From: Pseudomonas fluorescens
Lineage (GTDB): Bacteria; Pseudomonadota; Gammaproteobacteria; Pseudomonadales; Pseudomonadaceae
Length of the DNA: 64,000 nt
NCBI RefSeq assembly: GCF_902497745.1
Contig: NZ_CABVHJ010000004.1
Coordinates: 335,314 to 399,313, forward strand
Direction: 5' to 3'
This document shows positions 10,444 through 17,760 of the stretch, in pieces (position 1 is the first letter of the stretch; every line of letters starts with the position of its first letter). Made by a program: the position numbers and the translations under genes. The notes under the pieces are model-generated. The model was not told where the DNA came from, ran no database searches, and saw only the letters and a list, made by a program, of their open reading frames with translations.

Positions 10444-11670
10444 TCAGTGCCAGCGGCGGAAAATCAACGAGGTGTTGACGCCACCAAAAGCGAAATTGTT
10501 GTTCATCACGAAGTCGTGATGCATCTGGCGGAATTCGCCGCGCAGGTAATCGAGTTTGCCGCAGTGCGGATCGACCTCGTCGAGGTTGAACGTGTGCACG
10601 TACTGATCGCGGTTGAGCATCTCGATGCTGAACCACGACTCCAGTGCGCCGCAGGCCCCAAGGGTATGGCCGAGGAAACTCTTCTGCGAGCTGATCGGCA
10701 TGCGTTCGCCAAACAAACTGCTGGTTGCCAGTGTTTCGGCAATGTCGCCCTGTTCTGTAGCGGTGCCGTGGCCATTTACATAGCCGATGGCATCCGGCGT
10801 CAGGCCGGCGTCTTCCAGCGCCAGTTCCATCGCGCGGCGCATGGTCACTTGTTCCGGGCGCGTGGTGTGCTGGCCGTCGGCGTTGCTGCCGAAGCCGACG
10901 ATCTCGGCGTGGATGTGCGCACCGCGAGCGAGGGCGTGTTCCAGCTCTTCGAGCACGAGCATGCCGCCACCTTCACCGATCACCAAGCCATCGCGGCCCT
11001 TGTCGTATGGGCGCGGGCTGGTCTGCGGCGCATCGTTTTTCAGGCTGGTGGCGTAGAGCGCGTCGAAGACCATGGCTTCGGTCGGGCACAGCTCTTCGGC
11101 GCCGCCGGCGAGCATCAACGGCAGACGGCCGAACTTGATCGCCTCGTAGGCGTAACCGATGCCCTGGCTGCCGCTGGTGCAGGCGCTGGACGTCGGGATC
11201 AGCCGCCCGGTCAGGCCAAAGAAGATGCTGATGTTGGCGGCGGTAGTGTGCGGCATCATCCGCACGTAGGAGTTGGCGTTAAGGCCCTCGGCCACCGAGT
11301 TGAGCAGCATGTTGCCGAACGCTTTGATCTCATCGGTGCTGCCAGTGGACGAGCCGCACGCGACGCCCATGCGTCCGTCCTTGATCGACTCGTCACCGAG
11401 CAAACCGGCGTCAGCCAAGGCTTTTTCCGCCGCACGAACCGCCAGCCGTGACACCCGGCCCATGCTGCGCAGTTGTTTGCGCGTCCAGTGTGCGGGTACT
11501 TCGAAATCATCGATCGGCCCTGCCAGGCGCGTGTTGAGTTCGCTGAAACGATCCCACTCGTCCATCCGGCGAATGCCGCTGCGATTGGCCGCGAAGTTGC
11601 CGGCGATGGTCTCCCAGTCGCTGCCCAGTGAGGTGATGCCGGCCATGCCGGTGACGACGACGCGCTTCAT
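10444..11670 (-). CDS. Beta-ketoacyl-ACP synthase (FabF-like), aryl polyene operon
   Basis: This 408-residue ketosynthase carries the full Cys-His-His triad: C164 in SSACTSGSQG, H301 in NGHGTATEQ and H335 in FLGHTLGA. It should perform decarboxylative Claisen condensations that lengthen the polyene chain. I chose the ATG at 11670, which overlaps the reductase stop by one base (TGATG) and has GGAGG 9 bases upstream; the in-frame GTG two codons earlier is too close to that site. It is the second active ketosynthase of the operon, next to a ketoreductase and a dehydratase subunit. Which of the two synthases pairs with the chain-length factor cannot be told by eye. Confidence 0.93.
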   Translation of the reverse strand: MKRVVVTGMAGITSLGSDWETIAGNFAANRSGIRRMDEWDRFSELNTRLAGPIDDFEVPAHWTRKQLRSMGRVSRLAVRAAEKALADAGLLGDESIKDGRMGVACGSSTGSTDEIKAFGNMLLNSVAEGLNANSYVRMMPHTTAANISIFFGLTGRLIPTSSACTSGSQGIGYAYEAIKFGRLPLMLAGGAEELCPTEAMVFDALYATSLKNDAPQTSPRPYDKGRDGLVIGEGGGMLVLEELEHALARGAHIHAEIVGFGSNADGQHTTRPEQVTMRRAMELALEDAGLTPDAIGYVNGHGTATEQGDIAETLATSSLFGERMPISSQKSFLGHTLGACGALESWFSIEMLNRDQYVHTFNLDEVDPHCGKLDYLRGEFRQMHHDFVMNNNFAFGGVNTSLIFRRWH

Positions 11671-12398
11671 CAGCACAAGCCTCCGTTGACCGCCAGCACT
11701 TGGCGGGTGATGTACGAGGCTTCCGCCGACATCAGGAAATTCACCGCACTGGCCACCTCTTCCGGGGTGCCCATGCGTTGCGCGGGGATCATTTTCATCA
11801 ATTCTTCCACCGGCACGTTTTCATCGAGCATCGCGGTGTCGATCAGGCCCGGTGCGACGCAGTTAACCGTGATTTTGCGCTTGCCCAGCTCGATCGCCAA
11901 CGCCTTTGCCGCGCCGATTACACCGGCCTTGGAAGCGCTGTAGTTGACCTGGCCACGGTTGCCGATCAGCCCCGACACCGAGGTGATGCAGACAATGCGA
12001 CCAGCAGCACGGCGGCGGATCATCGGCATCATCACCGGGTGCAGAACGTTGTAGAAACCGTCGAGGTTGGTGCGCAACACCACGTCCCAATCGTCGTCAG
12101 TCAGAGCCGGGAACGCACCGTCGCGGGTCAGGCCAGCATTAAGCACCACGCCGTAATAGGCGCCGTGGCTTTCGACGTCGGCTTCCAGAATGGTTTTGCA
12201 GGTTGCGCGATCGGCAACGTCGAATTGCAGGATGCGCGCCTTGCGCCCCAAGGCTTCGATTTCAGCCTGAACGCCTTGCGCCTCAGTCACGCCGCTGCGG
12301 CAATGCAGGACGATATCGTGCCCGGCCTGCGCCAGACGCAAAGCAATGGCGCGGCCGATGCCACGGCTGGAGCCGGTGACCAGTACGGATTCAGTCAT
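11670..12398 (-). CDS. 3-oxoacyl-ACP reductase (FabG-like SDR), aryl polyene operon
   Basis: This 242-residue short-chain dehydrogenase reduces the beta-keto group of each new extension unit with NADPH. The cofactor motif is at residues 8-15 (TGSSRGIG). The catalytic Ser-Tyr-Lys set is present (ITSVSGLIGNRGQ, then NYSASKAG), and the C-terminal family motif VNGGLC closes the protein. It overlaps the dehydratase upstream by 8 bases and the ketosynthase downstream by 1 base. It is the ApeQ-type ketoreductase by context. Confidence 0.95.
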   Translation of the reverse strand: MTESVLVTGSSRGIGRAIALRLAQAGHDIVLHCRSGVTEAQGVQAEIEALGRKARILQFDVADRATCKTILEADVESHGAYYGVVLNAGLTRDGAFPALTDDDWDVVLRTNLDGFYNVLHPVMMPMIRRRAAGRIVCITSVSGLIGNRGQVNYSASKAGVIGAAKALAIELGKRKITVNCVAPGLIDTAMLDENVPVEELMKMIPAQRMGTPEEVASAVNFLMSAEASYITRQVLAVNGGLC

Positions 12399-12855
12399 GG
12401 TTCGACTCCTGTGTCTGTTGCAGATATTGGGATGGCTGGGGCGGGCGGAACACGTTCAGCCGCGCGCTGGCATGGATGCCGGCGCCGTGGATATGACATT
12501 CGAATACGCCCATGCCGTTGTCGTCTTCCAGCGAGCGCAGACCATGAATGGTCAGATCGCTACCGGCGGGAAACGCTTCGACGTTGCATTCGAACTTGCG
12601 CGTGCCGAGCAGGAACCCCAGCTCCACCGGATTGCCTTTGAGTCGCGCGTGGCAACCGGCAAACGCCGCAACACTCTGTGCCATCAGTTCGACGCCGACC
12701 CACGCCGGCAGGCTGCCGTCGGGCAGGCTGAACAAGCCTTCGGGCTTGACCGTCAGGCGGGTGAAAATCTGCTCCTCGTCAAAGCTGAGGATGCTGTCGA
12801 TCAGAATCATGTCGCCCGCATGGGGCAGCAGTTCGGCGAGCGGCCAGGCCGTCAT
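12391..12855 (-). CDS. Hotdog-fold dehydratase subunit (ApeP-like), aryl polyene operon
   Basis: This 154-residue protein has the hotdog dehydratase beginning (LAELLPHAGDMILID) as in FabZ and FabA. The segment that normally reads GHFPGxPxMPG is missing; here it is SLPAWVGVELMAQ, which keeps the helix glutamate but lacks the usual histidine. It is therefore likely to be one half of a two-component dehydratase whose other half is the hotdog domain fused to the adenylation enzyme at 24360-26039. The start at 12855 overlaps the ketosynthase stop as ATGA. Confidence 0.85.
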   Translation of the reverse strand: MTAWPLAELLPHAGDMILIDSILSFDEEQIFTRLTVKPEGLFSLPDGSLPAWVGVELMAQSVAAFAGCHARLKGNPVELGFLLGTRKFECNVEAFPAGSDLTIHGLRSLEDDNGMGVFECHIHGAGIHASARLNVFRPPQPSQYLQQTQESNHD

Positions 12856-14048
12856 GGGGCGTCTCCGATAATCAGGCTGACGTTGTTGCCGCCGAAGGCA
12901 AACGAGTTGCTCATCAGATAGCGGGGTGCAATGGACGTCAGGCGCTCGCTTGCGGTCACCCAGTTCAGTGGCGGCAGTGTGGGATCGGCCTGACCGTCCC
13001 AGACGTGCGGTGGCAAGGCGTTTTCGGGATTGTCGACGCTCAGGCTCAACCAGCAAAACGCCGCTTCCAGCGCACCGGCCGCGCCAAGGGTGTGACCGGT
13101 CATCGGTTTGGTCGATGAACAAGCCACGCCTTCAGGGAACAGCGTCGCAACCGCCAGGCTTTCCATGGCGTCATTGTGTTGGGTGGCGGTGCCGTGCAGG
13201 TTCAGGTAGTTGATCTGCGCTGCTTGCAGATGTGCGCGGCTCAAGGCTTTCTGCATGGCTTGCAGGGCACCGCGCCCGGTCGGCTCAGGGGCGGAAATGT
13301 GATGGGCGTCGGAACTGGCGCCGGCGCCGAGCAAGGCAATGGCCGGGCCGTCGCCCTGTTGTTTGCTCATCACGAATAGCACCGCCGCTTCGCCGATATT
13401 GATACCGCTGCGGTTGGCCGAGAACGGATTGCAGCGTTCGTCGGATATCGCTTCGAGTGACGAGAAACCGTTGAGGGTCAGTTTGCACAGGCTGTCGACG
13501 CCACCGCACAGCACCGCGTCGCACAGGCCTAGATCGAGCAAACGCTGAGCGCTCATCAGCGCCCGGGCGCTGGAGGTGCACGCCGTGGAGATCACATACG
13601 CCGGGCCGCTCAGTTGCAGCCAATCGGCGAGGAAGTTCGCCGGCGCGCCGAGTTCCTGTTGCCGATAGTCGTACTCGGCGGGGAACTGCTGCTCACGAAT
13701 GTAATGCGCCAGACCCCGGCTGGCCTCGTCGATGCCCGAAGTGCTGGTGCCCAGCACCACGCCGATGCGCTCGCGGCCAAAGGTCTGGATGGCTTGTTCG
13801 ATGTCATTGCGAATCTGCAACGCCGCTTCCAGCAACAGCTGATTATTACGGCTGCGCTGATCGGCGAGTTCTGCCGGGATCGGCGCCAGTTCGCCTTGCA
13901 CGGCAGCGACTGGTAACACACGCTCGGGCACCCAACCGGACTCATGGCGCATGCCCGAGCAGTCGCCAGCGAACAAATTGCGCGCCACTTGTTGTTTGTC
14001 GCGACCCAGTGAACAGATCACGCCGAGGGCATTCAGGTAGGCGGTCAT
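12852..14048 (-). CDS. Beta-ketoacyl-ACP synthase, aryl polyene operon
   Basis: This 398-residue ketosynthase has an intact triad: C157 in ISTACTSSAR, H285 in NLHGTATQ and H319 in MTGHTLGA. The C-terminal NSFAFGGNN motif is also intact. It is more divergent from FabF than the other synthase of the operon. It overlaps both neighbours by 4 bases (ATGA), so translation is coupled. It should act in chain initiation or elongation of the aryl polyene. Confidence 0.93.
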   Translation of the reverse strand: MTAYLNALGVICSLGRDKQQVARNLFAGDCSGMRHESGWVPERVLPVAAVQGELAPIPAELADQRSRNNQLLLEAALQIRNDIEQAIQTFGRERIGVVLGTSTSGIDEASRGLAHYIREQQFPAEYDYRQQELGAPANFLADWLQLSGPAYVISTACTSSARALMSAQRLLDLGLCDAVLCGGVDSLCKLTLNGFSSLEAISDERCNPFSANRSGINIGEAAVLFVMSKQQGDGPAIALLGAGASSDAHHISAPEPTGRGALQAMQKALSRAHLQAAQINYLNLHGTATQHNDAMESLAVATLFPEGVACSSTKPMTGHTLGAAGALEAAFCWLSLSVDNPENALPPHVWDGQADPTLPPLNWVTASERLTSIAPRYLMSNSFAFGGNNVSLIIGDAP

Positions 14049-14527
14049 GGCGTCGGTTCACCCAGCGGTGCAACCCGATAGTGCGGGCCTTGGGGCAGGT
14101 TCAATTGAAAGCTCAACGGTTGTGAATAGTGAATATCCCAGCGCGCCGGCAGGGCGCGTTGCTGACCCTGTTGTTGCGCGGCAGGGTAATTGCGCAGCAG
14201 CTCACCGGACGGGGTCAGGGCGAATAACAGCGCGGCAAACAATTCCCGGGCTTCCGGGTTCGGCGGCAGCAGACCATCGGCTTGCCAGTGGCCGTCGATC
14301 AGTTGCTGACGCGCCTGGGGAATGCCCAGCGGGTCCATCATCGACCAGCGGATGCCGGGGCCTTCGCGCTGGATCACCAGCAGCCAGTCCTGGCGTTGTT
14401 CGGCTTGTTGGCGTTCGATGTGCAGTTGCAGCGGCAGGGGCAGCGTCGGGTTGCTCGCCGGTAGCGGCGCTTGGCTGGCGCAGGCACTCAACAGAAGCAT
14501 CACGCCGACCACAAAAAGTCGCCACAC
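14045..14527 (-). CDS. DUF3261-type lipoprotein, aryl polyene operon
   Basis: The product is a 160-residue lipoprotein with lipobox LSAC (cysteine at about residue 16). I chose the GTG at 14527 because the signal peptide begins there and AAGG lies 7 bases upstream. A longer frame from 14644 only translates the REP repeat next door. Segments such as IRWSMMDPLGIPQARQQL match the DUF3261 lipoproteins seen in aryl polyene and xanthomonadin-like clusters. It probably sits in the outer membrane and helps receive or anchor the product. The exact role is unknown. Confidence 0.82.
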   Translation of the reverse strand: MWRLFVVGVMLLLSACASQAPLPASNPTLPLPLQLHIERQQAEQRQDWLLVIQREGPGIRWSMMDPLGIPQARQQLIDGHWQADGLLPPNPEARELFAALLFALTPSGELLRNYPAAQQQGQQRALPARWDIHYSQPLSFQLNLPQGPHYRVAPLGEPTP

Positions 14528-14536
14528 CGCGGACCT

Positions 14537-14627
14537 TGTGGGAGCGAGCCTGCTCGCGAAGACGCCGGCACATTCAACAAAGAGGCTGGCTGACCCACCG
14601 CTTTCGCGAGCAGGCTCGCTCCCACAG
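14537..14627. repeat. REP pair inside the aryl polyene operon
   Basis: Two inverted REP copies (14537-14560 and 14604-14627) fill most of the 113-base gap between the methyltransferase and the lipoprotein gene. It is one of only two sizeable gaps inside the 20-gene operon; the other also holds REP sequence. Confidence 0.9.
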
Positions 14628-14640
14628 GTTATGTGTCGCA

Positions 14641-15366
14641 TCAACGATCACCTTCAAGCGGCTTGCGCGCGACAACGTTCACCAACGTCTCTTCGCGCTC
14701 ACCAAACGGTTTCGGCTTGCGCACCCCAAACCGCTCCAGCAAACCGAAATCCTTCGACCGGCTCCACCACAGATACGGGTACGAGACATTCTTCTCGGCA
14801 AACTCGAAACCCTGCCCGCGAATCATCTGCAGATACTGCGCCGCACTCTTCTGCACATGCATCGGATGGCGGAACAACCAGCGAATCACCCACGTATCAA
14901 TGTAAGCCTCGGTCGACTCGGCGAACAGCAGGTAGCCGCCCGGTTTGAGCACCCGATAAAACTCGGCCAGGGCCTTTTCCTGCTCGACCAGATGATGAAA
15001 AGTCTGATGGCAGAACAGCAGATCAACACTGGCGTCCGCCACCTTGAGCGTCGCGCAATCGCTGCCGATCAGTTCCACGTCCAGATCCAAACGCGCCGCT
15101 TCTGCGCCGCTCAATTCAAGGCTGTGCGGGTCGGCATCAACGCCGATCAAACGCTGTGGGGCGAAGGTCTGGCGCAGATGCCCGAACGACTTGCCCTGGC
15201 CGCAACCGGCGTCCAGCAGCACCGGATTTTCCGGCAGCGCGTCACTGAACAAACCGCGCAAATCATTGATCGCCACACGCAACACATGGTGCTGCCAGGT
15301 GTGGCTGCGCAGAAACCAGAAACCGAAGCGGGTTTCCTCGACGTAGCTGTCGCTCAGATAATTCAT
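14641..15366 (-). CDS. SAM-dependent methyltransferase (class I), aryl polyene operon
   Basis: This 241-residue protein has a Rossmann methyltransferase fold. Motif I is LLDAGCGQGKSFGHL (near residue 50), an acidic end of strand 2 is GVDADPHSLE, and the motif VLKPGGYLLFAEST is near residue 145. The acceptor is unknown; in related clusters a methyltransferase acts on the aromatic head group. It overlaps the flavoprotein gene upstream by 4 bases (ATGA). Confidence 0.88.
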   Translation of the reverse strand: MNYLSDSYVEETRFGFWFLRSHTWQHHVLRVAINDLRGLFSDALPENPVLLDAGCGQGKSFGHLRQTFAPQRLIGVDADPHSLELSGAEAARLDLDVELIGSDCATLKVADASVDLLFCHQTFHHLVEQEKALAEFYRVLKPGGYLLFAESTEAYIDTWVIRWLFRHPMHVQKSAAQYLQMIRGQGFEFAEKNVSYPYLWWSRSKDFGLLERFGVRKPKPFGEREETLVNVVARKPLEGDR

Positions 15367-16610
15367 GTGGCGTCCTTTGCACAGAGTTCGGAAATCATCT
15401 TCAAGCGGCGACGCGCTTCGCTGACGAACGGATTGCGCTCATCCCAGGCGTAACCGGCGAGGATCGAGCAGATCATCCGACGGATTTCCGCCTGACTGTC
15501 TTCATAAAAAATCACGTCTTGAAAAGTGCCGGCGTACCAGCCTTCGACGTAGCAGCGGAAGGTGTCAACGCCGCGCTTGAGTGGCTCGGCAAATTCGCTT
15601 TGCCAGTCAACCGTTTCACCCAGCAACTGACGGTGCAGAACGGCAGCGGCCATGCTTGCCGAGCGCATGGCGATGGTCACGCCGGAGGAGAACACCGGGT
15701 CGAGAAATTCCGCCGCGTTGCCGAGCAGCGCGAAACCCGGACCGTGCAGGGTTTTCACATTGGCCGCGTAGCCGCCGAGGGTGCGCGCCGGGGTGTCCCA
15801 CACGGCATTGTTCAGCACGCCGGCAAGGCTTGGGGTTTCGGCGATAAAGCTGCGCAGGCAGGCATCAAGATCGCTGTCACGACCCTTGAAATGTTCCTCG
15901 GCCGCGACCACACCCACCGAGCAGCGACCATTGCTGAACGGGATCGTCCAGAACCAGATATCGCGATGCTCAGGATGGGTGGTGACGAGGATCTTTTCGC
16001 GGTCGAACGCCGGGTTGTCGATGTGATCTTCGACGTGGGTGAACACCGCCTGACGCACCGGGAAATTCGACGGTGCTTCCAGGTCCAGCAAGCGTGACAG
16101 CACACGACCATAGCCGCTGGCATCCAGCACGAAATCGGCTTCGACTCGGTATTCGCTGCCGTCCTCGCGGCGCACGTCGAGCAAAGGTTTCGTCCGCTCG
16201 AAATCGACGCTGACGATGGCATCGCCGTAGCGGATTTCCGCGCCTTGCAGCGCCGCTTGATCGGCCAGCAATTTGTCGAAATCGGCGCGTTGCACCTGAA
16301 ACGTGGTCGGTTTGCCGCCGGTAAAGGTCTCAGCGAAATCGAAGGCGCTGTAACGCTCGCCCCAGGCGAATGCGGCGCCGGTCTTGCGCTGGAATCCGGC
16401 GGCATTGACGGCGTCGAGCATGCCGGCCTCTTCGACGAAATCGAGGCAATGGCTGAGCAGGCTTTCACCGATCGAAAAGCGCGGAAAGTGCTGGCGCTCG
16501 ATCACCAGCACATCGTGGCCCTTGCGCTTGAGCAACGCCGCAGCGATAGCGCCGGACGGGCCGGCGCCGATGATCACGACCTGACGGGATTCCATTTCAA
16601 CGATTGGCAC
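15363..16610 (-). CDS. FAD-dependent oxidoreductase with halogenase-like motifs, aryl polyene operon
   Basis: This 415-residue flavoprotein begins with the FAD-binding fold VVIIGAGPSGAIAAALL (residues 11-27). It carries signs of the flavin-dependent halogenase branch: a WxWxIP motif at residues 219-224 (WFWTIP), GESLLSH near residue 49, K76 in the KTGAAFAWG segment where halogenases keep their catalytic lysine, and FLDPVFSSGV near the C-terminus. It could halogenate or hydroxylate the aryl head group. Related FAD proteins without proven activity occur in other APE clusters, so the reaction is open. It overlaps the antiporter gene upstream by 14 bases. Confidence 0.85.
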   Translation of the reverse strand: MPIVEMESRQVVIIGAGPSGAIAAALLKRKGHDVLVIERQHFPRFSIGESLLSHCLDFVEEAGMLDAVNAAGFQRKTGAAFAWGERYSAFDFAETFTGGKPTTFQVQRADFDKLLADQAALQGAEIRYGDAIVSVDFERTKPLLDVRREDGSEYRVEADFVLDASGYGRVLSRLLDLEAPSNFPVRQAVFTHVEDHIDNPAFDREKILVTTHPEHRDIWFWTIPFSNGRCSVGVVAAEEHFKGRDSDLDACLRSFIAETPSLAGVLNNAVWDTPARTLGGYAANVKTLHGPGFALLGNAAEFLDPVFSSGVTIAMRSASMAAAVLHRQLLGETVDWQSEFAEPLKRGVDTFRCYVEGWYAGTFQDVIFYEDSQAEIRRMICSILAGYAWDERNPFVSEARRRLKMISELCAKDAT

Positions 16611-17760
16611 GTGAACTCCGGGGCAAAGGATGTTGCAGATTCAATGGCGCGCGATGCAGGCCGATCAGGGCCGGTAGCAGCGTCGCGATCAGGCCCATCA
16701 GCATCAGCGCGAAGTACAGCGCCGGGGTGATGAGTTGTTGTTGCAAGAGCAGATTGAGAAAGACGATTTCGCTGAGGCCGCGAATGTTCAGCAGCACACT
16801 TTCACGCCAGCGGCTGGCGCCTTCGAACGAAGCGCCGGCCCAGCCGAGGCCGAGCCAGTTGCCGAGCAGTTTACTGGCAATCGGCAACAGCAGCAGCGCC
16901 GCCCATTGCACCGCGCCGAGGCTGGCTAGGGCGCTGTGCACGTCGATCTGCACAATGCCGAAAGTGAGGATCAGCGGAATCGCCAGCCACGTCTGCAAAC
17001 GGCTCATCCAGCGCGCCGGCAACGGCAGCACCAGTGGCACTTTCAATGCGGCCATGCACAGCAGATAACCGATGCCGAAGATCAACGCGTTGAGTTTGTA
17101 ATGCTCGGCCATCACCAGCAACGCGAAAAAACCGAGGCTGTAGGTCAGTGGTCGGCGTACGCCGATGACGCGTAACAACAGCGGCACACACGCGAGTCCC
17201 AGTGGCAGCAGCAGACTGCTCAGATGCAGACTGCCCTGGGCGAGGCCGAATAGCGTCCAGCAGGTCAGATCGATGAGGATCGCGGTCTGCACCAATCGGC
17301 GCGTGGCGGCGGGCGGATAATCGATGTGGCGCAGATACAGGTACAGCACCGGGATCGCGGTAATCGCGAACACCAGGCCGATGGCCAGCGAGTTGAGCCA
17401 CGGTTGCGCCGGCAGTAGCCAATAAGCCGCGGCAAGACCACAGGCGAACGGCACGGCGAAACTCGGCACGGCGATTTTCACGCTCTGGCGATCGAGTTTC
17501 AGATCGATCACGTCACTGAGGATATGCCCGAGCAGCAGGGCGAAACTCAGGCTGTAGAGGCTCATCAGCCAGCCTGGTGCGATCAGTTCTGCGCCGCTGA
17601 GCTGCCAGCCTGGCTCGATCCAGAAGTACATCAGCAACGGCAAGCCGAAGCTCGCCAGCAGCAACTGGCTGACAATCGGAATCAGACCGAAGTGGCGTCC
17701 GACGCGGGTGGCCACGGCAAACAACGCCAGCGCCATGAGCCAGAAGGCGAGGACCATCAT
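16597..17760 (-). CDS. CPA2-type cation/proton antiporter-like membrane protein, aryl polyene operon
   Basis: This 387-residue protein is almost entirely hydrophobic with about twelve membrane segments. The CPA2 antiporter signature is recognisable as ITAIPVLYLYL followed by an ILIDLTCWTLFG segment, where Kef and CHX proteins have the conserved ND..W. No regulatory NAD-binding domain is attached. The first of two tandem ATGs overlaps the MMPL stop as ATGA. A Na+/H+ exchanger-like gene is not an obvious need of polyene synthesis; it may power or balance export across the inner membrane. The assignment to the fold is good, the role is not known. Confidence 0.8.
   Translation of the reverse strand: MMVLAFWLMALALFAVATRVGRHFGLIPIVSQLLLASFGLPLLMYFWIEPGWQLSGAELIAPGWLMSLYSLSFALLLGHILSDVIDLKLDRQSVKIAVPSFAVPFACGLAAAYWLLPAQPWLNSLAIGLVFAITAIPVLYLYLRHIDYPPAATRRLVQTAILIDLTCWTLFGLAQGSLHLSSLLLPLGLACVPLLLRVIGVRRPLTYSLGFFALLVMAEHYKLNALIFGIGYLLCMAALKVPLVLPLPARWMSRLQTWLAIPLILTFGIVQIDVHSALASLGAVQWAALLLLPIASKLLGNWLGLGWAGASFEGASRWRESVLLNIRGLSEIVFLNLLLQQQLITPALYFALMLMGLIATLLPALIGLHRAPLNLQHPLPRSSRANR

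Noticed and set aside
14528..14644. An N-terminal extension of the DUF3261 lipoprotein through the REP pair.
   Set aside because: The extra 39 residues only translate the repeat, while a GTG with AAGG upstream leads directly into a lipoprotein signal.
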